Shown one piece after another: positions 44,210 through 54,076 of a stretch of DNA of 64,000 nt (position 1 is the first letter of the stretch; every line of letters begins with the position of its first letter). Made by a program: the position numbers and the translations under genes. The notes beneath the pieces are model-generated. The model did no database searches. It was given only the letters and a program-made list of their open reading frames with translations, and was not told the origin of the DNA. Origin of the DNA: Chitinophagaceae bacterium (lineage in GTDB: Bacteria; Bacteroidota; Bacteroidia; Chitinophagales; Chitinophagaceae); NCBI GenBank assembly GCA_016719165.1, contig JADKAJ010000006.1:67903-131902 (forward strand). The letters run 5' to 3'.

Positions 44210-46092
44210 TTCAATGGATTCCAGTCTTTGAAGACATTGGGTAAAGTATATTTCCCGGCTTCATCGGCTGTCAGATGTTTAGCCCATTTTACCCGGGCTT
44301 CGGGATCTGAGGATGGACCGAAATTGTTGTATTCTGCATAGCGGCTGGTCAAATGATTATCGTTTTTGTTCCACACACTCCAGCCTTCTGCTTTGATATG
44401 CCGGCCGATATAACAATGTAAATAAGCAACAGCAGCATAAGGTCTCCACGGACGGCCCAACGAAACATTGTTAAGTGATGTGTTACCCTCCAGCCGGCAC
44501 CAATTAAAAACGTAACCAAATTCTTTTTCTTTGGGAGTAGATGCAGCTGTGATATGGGAATTCTTCTTGCTGTAAATATGACATTTCTCGAACCACACCG
44601 TTGAAGAACCAAAAATAAAATCAGTAGTTCCTTCAATATAGCAGTGCTCATAGTATTGACGGCTTCTTTCGCTATTGGTAAATAAGACATCCTGGTTGCC
44701 GGTAAACCGGCAATTGATAAAAACAGCTTTATCTCCGTCGGATTCGACTGCCACGGCTTGCCCGGCTGAAAAACCGGCATCATTCTGAAATGTAATATCT
44801 CTAGCCGTGAAATTGTCTGCCATTATTTTAAAACTCCAGGATGTCCTGGTATTGATCGTATCCCCATTGGGAGCAAGTTTTCCAGTATGATCATTGTAGC
44901 TAAGAACAGTATTGAGTTTGTCTTCGCCAATTAGAGTAATGAATGGCCGGAGTGAATCAATCAGGATCTTCTCTTTGTAGATTCCCTTTTTAATAATAAT
45001 GGCAATAGCTTTTTTATTGTTAACAGGCACAGCATTTATTGCAGCCTGCACCGTTTTATAATCTCCGCTACCATCCTGCGCTACGGTAATTTCCCTGGCA
45101 AACTTTTTTGGGGCTGCCGGAAAAACCCGGCGAAGAAATTTATCCATGTAAACTACGGTTGTGTCAAACCATGGATTGAATAAAAGAAATGAATGCGGAG
45201 AACCTTCAAATGTTTTTGTTTCTGAATAAATTTTATGTTGCTTTAATACAGCAACAAAATCTTCTCTTCCTGCATGCATTCTTGCTACACCACTATTGAT
45301 GAATTGAGTTGGCGGCGTATGTTTTCCCACATGAGTCAACGGCGCTGCCTGCTTCCACAAGTCCGGGTTTTCTGTTCTGGAATATCCAAACCAGTGTGTA
45401 GCAGCAGAGATTCTTTTACTGTCATCACCTTCACCTGATTCAGGATGTATGAAAGCCAGTGTGCCATCCAGATCAATTACTGCATTGACTTTACTTGATA
45501 CATTTGTATAACAGCCTCCCCCTTCAAATTGCTTCATTCCGTTTGTTGCACCCATGAAAGCAGCCAGTTCGCCACCGGCAGAATGACCGGAAACTGCAAT
45601 CTTGTTTACATCAATATTATATATTGCAGCATTCTTTCTTACCCAGCGGATGGCCGATTTAATATCATGAACGGCTGCCGGGTACAAAGCCTCGGTCGAA
45701 AGCCGGTATTCGGGAGTGATGCAAACATAGCCGAGTGCAGCTAACTGTTGTAACAAGGGGTAGTGCATGGCTTTGTTGCCGCTTCTCCAACCGCCTCCAT
45801 GAATAAAAAGGATGGCTGTTCTTTTGGTTGTTGATTTTTCACTTGGGGAAAATACATCCAGCTTTAATTCCCGTTCATTGGTCTTACAATAACTGATATT
45901 TTTTTCTTCCGTTATATATGGGTATGAAAATTCCTTTACAATTTGCAGGTTGGGATAATTCTTCAGGTGTTTGTTGTACTCATTGGTAATATTGTAGGAA
46001 GTGTCTCTTGTTCCTGTGATACCGGCAGTGGATTGTGCCCCGGTGTATACAAAGGCAAGCAGTAACTGTACTATGATGACACTTTTTTTCAT
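44206..46092 (-). CDS. Alpha/beta-hydrolase esterase - pectinesterase fusion
   Basis: 628 residues. After a signal peptide, residues 60-305 form an acetylesterase-type alpha/beta hydrolase: oxyanion FIHGGGWRSGN, nucleophile SGHSAGGELAAF, and a C-terminal GSPHSFLLF His. Residues 325-628 form a canonical CE8 pectinesterase with VAQDGSGDYKTVQAAI, NDAGFSAGQAVAV, GNQDVLF, EGTTDFIFGSSTVWF and LGRPWRPYAAV. One polypeptide would thus remove acetyl (or other acyl) and methyl groups from homogalacturonan. The 1-bp spacing to the upstream RGAE gene suggests coupling. Confidence 0.9.
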   Translation of the reverse strand: MKKSVIIVQLLLAFVYTGAQSTAGITGTRDTSYNITNEYNKHLKNYPNLQIVKEFSYPYITEEKNISYCKTNERELKLDVFSPSEKSTTKRTAILFIHGGGWRSGNKAMHYPLLQQLAALGYVCITPEYRLSTEALYPAAVHDIKSAIRWVRKNAAIYNIDVNKIAVSGHSAGGELAAFMGATNGMKQFEGGGCYTNVSSKVNAVIDLDGTLAFIHPESGEGDDSKRISAATHWFGYSRTENPDLWKQAAPLTHVGKHTPPTQFINSGVARMHAGREDFVAVLKQHKIYSETKTFEGSPHSFLLFNPWFDTTVVYMDKFLRRVFPAAPKKFAREITVAQDGSGDYKTVQAAINAVPVNNKKAIAIIIKKGIYKEKILIDSLRPFITLIGEDKLNTVLSYNDHTGKLAPNGDTINTRTSWSFKIMADNFTARDITFQNDAGFSAGQAVAVESDGDKAVFINCRFTGNQDVLFTNSERSRQYYEHCYIEGTTDFIFGSSTVWFEKCHIYSKKNSHITAASTPKEKEFGYVFNWCRLEGNTSLNNVSLGRPWRPYAAVAYLHCYIGRHIKAEGWSVWNKNDNHLTSRYAEYNNFGPSSDPEARVKWAKHLTADEAGKYTLPNVFKDWNPLK

Positions 46093-46848
46093 TTACTTTT
46101 TTACAGCAGGGATGATGATCCTGTTGTTTAGTTCAGTATTCAGCCCTTTTAACTCTTTTAATACTAACTGGGCAATCAATCTTGCCCCCAGCTCATTAAA
46201 ATGTGTGTTATCGTTTCTTCCATCAGGATAATTCGGATGTTCACCCGGCTGGAGTTGCAGGAATAATAATTTGGAATGTTCCGGGCCAAATTGCTGGTAC
46301 AGCGACCTGCTCTTTTCATCGAGGTCAATGAATAAAACATTTTGTTCGAGTGCCACTTCCCTGGTCAATGCCGAATATGCTTTGTGTGTTTCAACGGCCA
46401 ACCCTTCCTTGTCAAATTTTCTTCTGGAGACCGGTGTGAATAATACAGGGGTTGCTTTTTTATCCCTTGTTTCTTTAATAAACCTGCTGAGGTTCATTTT
46501 AAACGTATCCGGTGTGGAGTATCGTTCTTTCTTTTCAACGGATTCATCGTTATGTCCAAACTGGATAAAAACATAGTCACCTTCTTTTGCTTCATCCATA
46601 ATGGATTTCCATAAACCTTCGCTCAAAAATGTTTTGGTGCTGCGGCCATTCTTTGCTTTGTTCACAACAGTAACAGTAGAATCCCAGAAATGTACAAAGG
46701 GCATGCCCCAGCCGGTTTCAGGAAAGGCCTTTGTTTCCTTGATGGCAATAGTAGAATCCCCGGCCAGGAAGATTTTGACTTTCTTTTTGCCCGGCATTAT
46801 AAAAGCCAACAATATCATTGCTAATGGCAGCAGTATAATCTTTTTCAT
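46093..46848 (-). CDS. Rhamnogalacturonan acetylesterase (SGNH, CE12-like)
   Basis: 251 residues with a signal peptide. SGNH blocks are IFLAGDSTIA (Ser), a Gly in block II, FIQFGHNDES (Asn) and the catalytic DNTHFNELGARLIAQ (Asp-x-x-His). It should deacetylate rhamnogalacturonan I so that the backbone can be cut. Four bases overlap the pectate lyase gene. Confidence 0.9.
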   Translation of the reverse strand: MKKIILLPLAMILLAFIMPGKKKVKIFLAGDSTIAIKETKAFPETGWGMPFVHFWDSTVTVVNKAKNGRSTKTFLSEGLWKSIMDEAKEGDYVFIQFGHNDESVEKKERYSTPDTFKMNLSRFIKETRDKKATPVLFTPVSRRKFDKEGLAVETHKAYSALTREVALEQNVLFIDLDEKSRSLYQQFGPEHSKLLFLQLQPGEHPNYPDGRNDNTHFNELGARLIAQLVLKELKGLNTELNNRIIIPAVKK

Positions 46849-48272
46849 TTTATCAAACTATTTATATACACTTCTATATTGGTATAGTAGGGGTGAAGTT
46901 TGTTCTGGGAGGCATCAGTTGCATCACCGGGATTTAAACCATTCTTTTTTTCCCATTCGTCCGGTATGCCATCTTTATCCGTATCAGTTGGTGCCGGTAC
47001 TGATTGTAATGCAGGCCATGCATTTACCGTTAGTTCGTAAGCTGTTCCATGCGGGTAGCCACCCTGGACATCTATGAATTTTCCGGTTCTGTTCTTCACA
47101 TCATTGATGATTCGTTGATCCAGGGTATCTCTTCTGAAACTGGCCCCGGCAAATTGTATCACTTCATCATATGCTTCTTTAGCGTTTTGAATCGTGATGG
47201 GTTCTGCAGTAAAAGCTTTGTCCTGAACCGATTCTTTTTTATCAGCCTCAGTTCCGCCATTACCCATATCTATACCCAGCCAGTTATTCCTGGAAATATC
47301 TTTAGCATCCTCAACATGGTTACCATCGACAAAGAACTTTCCAAAGCCCAATTTATCTGTTCTGGACGGGTTTACAATTCTGAACCGTACATTCTTGTTG
47401 GTGGAAGGACCGTATTTATAATAGTTATTGATGATATTATAATTCCCGGCTTCACCTCCATATACATTATTACCACCCCAGTTATAGATTACATTGTTCC
47501 TGTAATCAACAAATTCCTGTTCTGCTCCCAAACGGGTACCATTGAATCTTGGATTACGACTGACACAATGGGCAAATAAATTATGATGAGCTGAAAGATG
47601 AATGCCTCCCCATATCCCCCCGTAACCATGATGTTCCCAATCCTTATCACCCGTTTCAAAATGATAAGAATAGTTAAGTGGTTCTGAAATGATATTCCAT
47701 TGCAGGGTGGTGCTATCCCCGCCATAAACGGAACAAACTTCGTCTGTACTCCAACTCATACTGCAATGGTCAATGATGATATTCTTTCTTTTGGAAGCCC
47801 CGAATGCATCATCACCGCCGCTGCCATCCACCATTCCTTTCTGACTTTGGTACCTGTCGCCCATACGGAAACGCAGGTAGCGAACAATGATATTATCACC
47901 ACCGAGACCAACGGAATTGTCGGCCAGGCAAATTCCATCTCCGGGAGCTGTTTGCCCCGCAATGGTCACATCCCCTTTTATAGTAAGCCGGGTATCCAGG
48001 TGAATGGTGCCCGATACCGCAAATACAATTATTCTTTTTCCTTTTGCTTCAGCCGCTTCCCGGAAACTACCGGGGCCTTTATCATTTAAGTTGGAGACGA
48101 TGAAAATTTTACCCCCTCTGCCTCCTGTAGTGTACTTGCCATAACCTTCGGCACCCGGAAATGCAATAGCCACATCAACAGGTGCAGTAGCAGAAATGGT
48201 TTTCTTTGACTGTGCACAAGCGGTAATTGCAAAAACACCATACACACTGATCAGGAACAATACATTTTTCAT
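46845..48272 (-). CDS. Pectate lyase (PL1-like)
   Basis: 475 residues, signal peptide, then a right-handed beta-helix. Motifs are FPGAEGYGKYTTGGRGG, VSGTIHLDTRLTIKGDVTI, DGSGGDDAFGASKRKNIIID, SMSWSTDEVCSVYGG and SAHHNLFAHCVSRNPRF (calcium/Arg catalytic region). After about residue 420, DTDKDGIPDEWEKKNGLNPGD is a calcium-binding thrombospondin-3-like repeat. It cleaves de-esterified galacturonan by beta-elimination. First enzyme gene after SusD. Confidence 0.9.
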   Translation of the reverse strand: MKNVLFLISVYGVFAITACAQSKKTISATAPVDVAIAFPGAEGYGKYTTGGRGGKIFIVSNLNDKGPGSFREAAEAKGKRIIVFAVSGTIHLDTRLTIKGDVTIAGQTAPGDGICLADNSVGLGGDNIIVRYLRFRMGDRYQSQKGMVDGSGGDDAFGASKRKNIIIDHCSMSWSTDEVCSVYGGDSTTLQWNIISEPLNYSYHFETGDKDWEHHGYGGIWGGIHLSAHHNLFAHCVSRNPRFNGTRLGAEQEFVDYRNNVIYNWGGNNVYGGEAGNYNIINNYYKYGPSTNKNVRFRIVNPSRTDKLGFGKFFVDGNHVEDAKDISRNNWLGIDMGNGGTEADKKESVQDKAFTAEPITIQNAKEAYDEVIQFAGASFRRDTLDQRIINDVKNRTGKFIDVQGGYPHGTAYELTVNAWPALQSVPAPTDTDKDGIPDEWEKKNGLNPGDATDASQNKLHPYYTNIEVYINSLIK

Positions 48273-48309
48273 TTCAGGAGACTATTTAATGCTGACGAGA
48301 AGCAGAAAA

Positions 48310-48349
48310 TAAGGCTGCATCCTTTGGTATACTCAGGATTGCAGCCTTA
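48310..48349 (-). terminator. Attenuator-like hairpin between SusD and pectate lyase genes
   Basis: TAAGGCTGCA(TCCT) at 48310-48323 pairs with AGGATTGCAGCCTTA at 48335-48349 and is followed on the minus strand by TTTTC. It may let susCD be expressed more than the downstream enzymes. Confidence 0.65.
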
Positions 48350-48379
48350 CTATTAAAAACTACCTATGAGAAAAATCTA

Positions 48380-50224
48380 TCAGTACCCGGGATTTTGTTG
48401 CAACTGTCCCTGGTAGGAAGCAATAGTAGCCACATCAAACGGGAACAATTCACTTTTTCCCGGCACAAAATAATAAGCCAGACCCTGCCACAAAGGCCGG
48501 CCATCAATTACATTAGCTGTTAAATGCTGTGCCCAATCAATACGTACCCATTTTGCAGCTGGTACCTGTGTAGTTCCGGTTGTTCCTGTTGGAGGCACTT
48601 GTGTGGGCCTCCAGAATGGCCTTCTTGATCCCGAACTGTCTGCAGCTGTATAATAAACGATTTCTTCTCCTACATTTTTATAATAGATGTATTGTGGAAC
48701 ATTATTATAAGGTGCAACCCGGTCTCTTATTTGCTGGATCTTGGTTCTTGTTTCGGCAAGTTTTGCAGTAAGTAAATTCCAGCGGATCAGGTCATATTTG
48801 CGGATACCTTCATGGCCAAACTCCAGGTATCTTTCATCGACAATGGCATTAAAGAAGCCTGCTTTATCGGTAGGTGTAACACCAATCAATCCGGTATTGC
48901 CCCTGAAAGCTCTTTTTCTTACTTCTTCGTATGCAGCAATAGCAGCAGCAGTTGGTCCATTATTTAATTCGTTCACTGCTTCTGCATACATCAGCAGCAC
49001 ATCGGAGAAACGGATCATAGCCCAGTTATACCCAACATTCAATACTGTACCTGGTAATAATGGCACTCTCCAGTCACGACGGTATTTACCGGTATTTAAT
49101 TCACCCAGGCGACGCTGACTTTTTATGTTTGTTGAATTGGTGACCTGGTAATGTGTCATGGTTACATCCCTCCTGGTATCCACAGAATCAAAGGCATAAA
49201 AATAATTGGGCAACATTTGGATACCTCCGCCACCGGCACCATAGCGGGAAGCATTATTGAGGTTTGGTCCATCATAGTTACCCATACGGCTGTCACTATT
49301 ACTATTTCCGCCACCGGCACCTACTTCAAAAATTATTTCACCCTGGGGATCATACGTAAAGGAGGTCACTTTCCTCCATACATCTTCATAATTGGGATTA
49401 AGGGTATGCTGGTCTCTTCTCGCCATTAATTCTTCACATTCTGTTTTAGCAATATTGTAATAGTTCAGGTAATCACTTCTGCGTTCCATTTGTCCGTTGC
49501 TGCGCAAAGAAAACCCGCCACGATGTAAAGCCATTTTTGCCCGCAGAGCTTTTGCGACAGCTTTTGTGATTCGTTCATTCCGGGGACCGGCTTCTGTTCT
49601 CCAGGGTAATAAATCTGCAGCCACTGCCAGGTCAGCTATGAGAAGGTCATATACAGAATCACGGTTTGATTTCGGAATAAACAAAGCTGTTTGTTTATAA
49701 GCAGGTACCATTGGTGCAGGCACATCGCCCCAATTCAACATCAACTGGAATAAATATTGAGCTCTTAATGTCAATGCTTCACCATGTAAACGTTTCAAAG
49801 CTGCCTGGTCTGTTGCTGATCCGCTTGTGTATTGCGGCATTAACGGGATCTGTTCAATACAAAGATTTGCTTTTTCCACACCTCGGTATAATTGGCGGAA
49901 TGGATTAGCGATTTCGGAATTGGTAAGTAATAACTGGTAACGGCCCACACCACGGCGGCCATTATCGATATTCCCGCTTACTATCCCTTCGTCAGAGTCA
50001 TACGGATAATACATACTGATACGTATGCCATAACCATTATCACCCTGCAATTCATCGTACACACCTACCAGAGCCGTAGTGGCATTGGATAAATCAGAAA
50101 AAGCCTGCGGAATGCTGTACTGTGACACCGGCTCAACTTCTGTATATTTTTTACATCCAACAGCAGTAAATAATGCCATCAGCATGATTACTCCTGTCAA
50201 TGATTGATAAACTTTATTTTTCAT
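48380..50224 (-). CDS. SusD/RagB family nutrient-binding lipoprotein
   Basis: 614 residues. The lipobox is ALFTAVGCKKYTEVEP (Cys near 24), and the TPR-rich SusD fold follows with LHGEALTLRAQYLFQLMLNWGDVP, LLIADLAVAADLLPW and FGHEGIRKYDLIRWN. It captures oligosaccharides on the surface for its SusC partner 19 bp upstream. The neighbouring enzymes say the ligand is a pectin fragment. Confidence 0.95.
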   Translation of the reverse strand: MKNKVYQSLTGVIMLMALFTAVGCKKYTEVEPVSQYSIPQAFSDLSNATTALVGVYDELQGDNGYGIRISMYYPYDSDEGIVSGNIDNGRRGVGRYQLLLTNSEIANPFRQLYRGVEKANLCIEQIPLMPQYTSGSATDQAALKRLHGEALTLRAQYLFQLMLNWGDVPAPMVPAYKQTALFIPKSNRDSVYDLLIADLAVAADLLPWRTEAGPRNERITKAVAKALRAKMALHRGGFSLRSNGQMERRSDYLNYYNIAKTECEELMARRDQHTLNPNYEDVWRKVTSFTYDPQGEIIFEVGAGGGNSNSDSRMGNYDGPNLNNASRYGAGGGGIQMLPNYFYAFDSVDTRRDVTMTHYQVTNSTNIKSQRRLGELNTGKYRRDWRVPLLPGTVLNVGYNWAMIRFSDVLLMYAEAVNELNNGPTAAAIAAYEEVRKRAFRGNTGLIGVTPTDKAGFFNAIVDERYLEFGHEGIRKYDLIRWNLLTAKLAETRTKIQQIRDRVAPYNNVPQYIYYKNVGEEIVYYTAADSSGSRRPFWRPTQVPPTGTTGTTQVPAAKWVRIDWAQHLTANVIDGRPLWQGLAYYFVPGKSELFPFDVATIASYQGQLQQNPGY

Positions 50225-50243
50225 ATCGAATAGTTTTTGTTTG

Positions 50244-53200
50244 TTAGAAAGTAACGTTTACACCAAATAACCAGGTCCTTGCCCTTGGATAAGCTGCAAA
50301 ATCCACACCCGGCGTTAACGGATCACTTCTTCTTGCTGTTACATCCGGATCATAACCAGAGTAATTTGTGATAGTAGCCAGGTTGTTCACTGTACCATAT
50401 ATCCTGAAATTGGAGATCTTCAATTTGCCTAACATACTTTTTGGAAGTGAATAGCCCAGAGTAACGTTATTGAAACGGAGATAAGATCCGTCCTCAATAG
50501 CCCATGAATGTAACCACCAGCGTTGAACATTTACCGGCGTCCATATCTCGGCATTGGCATTCATCTTGGTTAATTCTGTGGGATCAGTTATCCGGATACC
50601 TGATGCATTGATATAAGTGAACCTGTTCTTCATAATTTCCAGTGTATTCAGGTTCGGGAAAGCGCCGTCAGTCCACTCAAGTTTGTTTGCATTATAGATA
50701 TCGTTACCCACAACAAAATTTACAAAAACTGACAGGTCGAAGCTCTTATAAGTAAACTGGTTGGTCCAGCCACCGGTGAAATCAGGATTGGCATTACCAA
50801 TTACTTGCCTGTCACCATCAGCCGTGATCACTCCGTCACCATTCAGATCTTTCCATTTAAGCATACCAGGTTGCGGCACACCGTATACGCCATTTACTGC
50901 AATACCCGGTTTGATGGTGTAAACACCAGTGGTAGTATTATAATCAAATTCATCCACCTTATAAAAACCGTCAGTTACAAACCCATACATTAAACCAACT
51001 GGTTGTCCCACTTGTACAATATAATCATCAACACCATCGCTACCCTGCCATCCGGAATTTCTTGTTTGTGATTGTACACCACCAAGGCTTTCTACTTTAT
51101 TCTTATTAAATGCTATGTTGAAGTTAGAGTTCCAGCTAAAGTCTTTCTTCTGAACCGGAGTGGCTCCTAATTGAATTTCTACGCCCCTGTTCGAAGTGGC
51201 GCCAATATTCTGTAATTGTGTAGTGTATCCAGTTGTTGGAGGAATAGCTACCGCCAGCAACAAGTCTTTTGCCTGGTTTTTGTAAACATCTACTGTTAAT
51301 TGTACCCTGTTATTGAACATGGCAAGATCAATACCGAAATTGCTGGATGTATTCTTTTCCCATCTTAGTCCGGGATTTGCCAGGGCAATAGGTGCAAAGC
51401 CCGGCAGTATAGAGTGGTTAAATGCATATTGTCCGGTTACGCCGTACAATTGCTGGTAAAGCAGGTTGCCGATACGATTATTTCCAACAGAGCCATAGCC
51501 AAAACGAAGCTTACCATCATTCAGCCAGGTTGCTTTATCCAAAAATTTTTCTCTCGAAAATCTCCATGCTACAGAACCCGAAGGGAATATTAAAGTCCCA
51601 TTATCAGAACTGAATTTGGAAGAACGGTCTGCTCTCAGGTTGAAGTTAACCAGGTATTTATCATCATAGCCATAGCTCACTCTTCCAAAGAAGGAGGCAA
51701 TACGGGCAGCTGGTTCTTCGAATGAAGTAGGCAGCGGTTGCGCTGAACCGGTAGGAGCAGAGCCAAGACCCATATTTGCCAATGCTTTTTCCGGGCTTAT
51801 ATCAGAAGGAAAATAACGGGTTTCAATAGAATTTTGTTTTGACCGGACATCCACAACTTCCTGACCGGCTAAAACAGTAAGATCATGATGTTGTTTATAA
51901 TTATTAAGTGTATACTGTAATGTATTGGAATTACTGATCGTATAGTTATTCTGCTGGCCAATCGATGCCACAGGCAGTGATGCAAAGTTGCGGGCAGTAC
52001 CTGTTATCTTACTGTAAAAGAGGTCTGTTCTCACATTGGCATTGTCAAATCCAACTGTAGACCTGAATGAAAGATTTTTAAGAATGTTGTAGTTGAAATA
52101 ACCAGTAAGGTATACGGCTTTTGTATATTGTTTTCTGTACTCTGCCTGTGTTAAAATAACCGGGTTGATGGCTCCTGCAGAAGCTAGATAATATGCTTCA
52201 TCAAAATCATCGATTCCGAAGCCGGGTCTGTCCAGTTCAAATGGTCTGTAGTTGATCGCATGACGAAGGCGGTTGGTTGTTCTTGTTCCGCTGTTTGTTG
52301 TACCTGCACCTTGTATCACCTGGTCAAGATAACGGGCAGTGAAACCTACTCTTAGTTTATCAGATGCTTTATGATCCAGTTTAAAATTTACCAGTCTCCT
52401 GTTAAAACCAGATTCTATCTGGATACCATCTTCTTTATTGGCAGTAAGACTTAAATTAAATGTAGTTGCTTGATTGCCTCCGTTTACAGAGACATTATGT
52501 GTTGCAAAATTTGCTTTTCTTCCAAAGACACGGTCCTGCCAGTTGATGAAATTGGTGTTCTTGTAGTTCGCTAATGTATCCCAGGTAGTCCCGTAGGTTT
52601 GGGCAAAACTTGCACTATCTGTGGCAGTGGCTCTTGTTCTTTCATATTGCCAAACCACAAAATCATAAGGTTTCATTACCTCCTGGAACTCTGCCAGCTG
52701 GCGATAGCCTATCGAACCGTTGTAGCTAACCTGGGTTTTTCCGGCTTTACCGGTTTTGGTGGTAATGATCACTACACCATTTGCAGCCCTGGCGCCGTAG
52801 ATAGCTGTTGTAGATGCATCTTTCAGTACGTCCACGGTAGCAATATCCTGCGGAGAAAGAACCGATAATGCATTTTCAACTTGTACTCCATCAACAATGT
52901 ATAAGGGTGAATTGTCTTGTGTGATCGAACCACCGCCTCTTACCCTGACAATGATTTCAGCCCCGGGAGCGCCTTCACTCGATGTTAACTGCACACCGGC
53001 CAGTTTTCCCTGTAAAGCTTCTGCTGCAGACGAAAGGGGAAAATCTTTTAATTGTTTGGAATTCACTGAAGAAACAGAACCTGTCAGGTCCTTTCTTTTA
53101 ATAGTACTGTAACCTACAACTACCACATCTTCCAGTGCTCTGACTTCTGCAATCAATTCGGCATCAATTACAGTCCTGCCATTAATGCTTGTTTCAAAAG

Positions 53201-53456
53201 CTATGAAAGAAGCACTGGTAAACACAAGGGTGGTGGCTTTGCTGTCCACTGTGATCTTGTAATTACCCTGTGCATCAGTGGTGGTAGCATTTTTAGTGCC
53301 TTTTACCGTTACTGTTGCACTGGCTACCGGCTGTTTGTTTTCGGAGGAGGTAACAGTACCTGTTATCTGCCTTCCCTGTGCAAAAATTGAATTGAGCGGA
53401 GATAGGGCTGTCAGCAGCAGCAAACATAATCCCACTTTTTTTAGCATTCTGATCAT
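50244..53456 (-). CDS. SusC/RagA family TonB-linked outer-membrane transporter
   Basis: 1070 residues, two possible ATGs (53456 and 53447). Signal peptide, carboxypeptidase-D-like domain (ITGTVTSSENKQPVASATVTV), plug with VVVGYSTIKRKDLTGSVSSV, the SusC signature SPLYIVDGVQVENALSVLSPQDIATVDVLKDASTTAIYG (here given in two parts: VLKDAST, AIYGARAANGVV), and a barrel ending in AYPRARTWLFGVNVTF. Imports oligogalacturonides with SusD. It begins the main pectin transcription unit. Confidence 0.95.
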   Translation of the reverse strand: MIRMLKKVGLCLLLLTALSPLNSIFAQGRQITGTVTSSENKQPVASATVTVKGTKNATTTDAQGNYKITVDSKATTLVFTSASFIAFETSINGRTVIDAELIAEVRALEDVVVVGYSTIKRKDLTGSVSSVNSKQLKDFPLSSAAEALQGKLAGVQLTSSEGAPGAEIIVRVRGGGSITQDNSPLYIVDGVQVENALSVLSPQDIATVDVLKDASTTAIYGARAANGVVIITTKTGKAGKTQVSYNGSIGYRQLAEFQEVMKPYDFVVWQYERTRATATDSASFAQTYGTTWDTLANYKNTNFINWQDRVFGRKANFATHNVSVNGGNQATTFNLSLTANKEDGIQIESGFNRRLVNFKLDHKASDKLRVGFTARYLDQVIQGAGTTNSGTRTTNRLRHAINYRPFELDRPGFGIDDFDEAYYLASAGAINPVILTQAEYRKQYTKAVYLTGYFNYNILKNLSFRSTVGFDNANVRTDLFYSKITGTARNFASLPVASIGQQNNYTISNSNTLQYTLNNYKQHHDLTVLAGQEVVDVRSKQNSIETRYFPSDISPEKALANMGLGSAPTGSAQPLPTSFEEPAARIASFFGRVSYGYDDKYLVNFNLRADRSSKFSSDNGTLIFPSGSVAWRFSREKFLDKATWLNDGKLRFGYGSVGNNRIGNLLYQQLYGVTGQYAFNHSILPGFAPIALANPGLRWEKNTSSNFGIDLAMFNNRVQLTVDVYKNQAKDLLLAVAIPPTTGYTTQLQNIGATSNRGVEIQLGATPVQKKDFSWNSNFNIAFNKNKVESLGGVQSQTRNSGWQGSDGVDDYIVQVGQPVGLMYGFVTDGFYKVDEFDYNTTTGVYTIKPGIAVNGVYGVPQPGMLKWKDLNGDGVITADGDRQVIGNANPDFTGGWTNQFTYKSFDLSVFVNFVVGNDIYNANKLEWTDGAFPNLNTLEIMKNRFTYINASGIRITDPTELTKMNANAEIWTPVNVQRWWLHSWAIEDGSYLRFNNVTLGYSLPKSMLGKLKISNFRIYGTVNNLATITNYSGYDPDVTARRSDPLTPGVDFAAYPRARTWLFGVNVTF

Positions 53457-54076
53457 AGTGCAGTTTTTGATGATAACCTGAAATGAAGTTTAATTTTTTA
53501 AATCCTGCGGTTTTACCCGCCAGTCGGTTTTCAAAAGGGTGGCAGTTTTAATTCTCCTGCAAAAAAGGTACTACCTGTCAACAGGTATTTTTTGTTACAT
53601 GAACTATAAGTGTTGTAGAAAATTGCAAGCAGGCCGGGAAGGAAAAGCAGTAGCGATAGTGGTAACTGGCAGCACCAGGCTGTTAGTTTTTAATGAAGTC
53701 TGGCAGTACAATCTTTTCATTTTCGGCAAGCAGTTTTCTAATCGTTTTAGCTAATCAGGCAGCATTGTTTAGAATTTTGTCCGTCTTAGCCATAACAAGT
53801 CTACACAGAACTTCCATGTGTCAGAATCTTTTTGAAGTATTTTTTTACGCAATCGTTCCCGGTAACGATATCATTTTTAAGGAGTTGTCTTATAAGGAAT
53901 AATCAATGATGATTATATGCAGAATACCTGTTTCTATTGCCTGATAAAATGCAGCAAAAAAAATAATTTTCAGGTCTTAAAAGTTAAATAAACCGCTGCC
54001 AGTCACCTGGCTGTTTAACGGTTTTTAATCGCTAACTTTAAAAATCACTTTTTTAAACTGTTGAGCGTTCTGAACA
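53457..54076. other. 620-bp regulatory gap between SusC and LacI genes
   Basis: Divergent intergenic region. It holds the operator-like site at 53840-53867. No convincing small gene is seen; the long distance from the site to SusC (about 390 bp) implies either a long leader or a second promoter. Confidence 0.6.
53840..53867 (-). promoter_or_regulatory. LacI operator-like site between SusC and lacI-type gene
   Basis: Dyad CGTTCCCGGTAACG (53854-53867), one mismatched pair, with the minus-strand flank GATTGCGTAAAAAAA. Shares 19-plus bases of pattern with the site at 40698. Confidence 0.75.
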
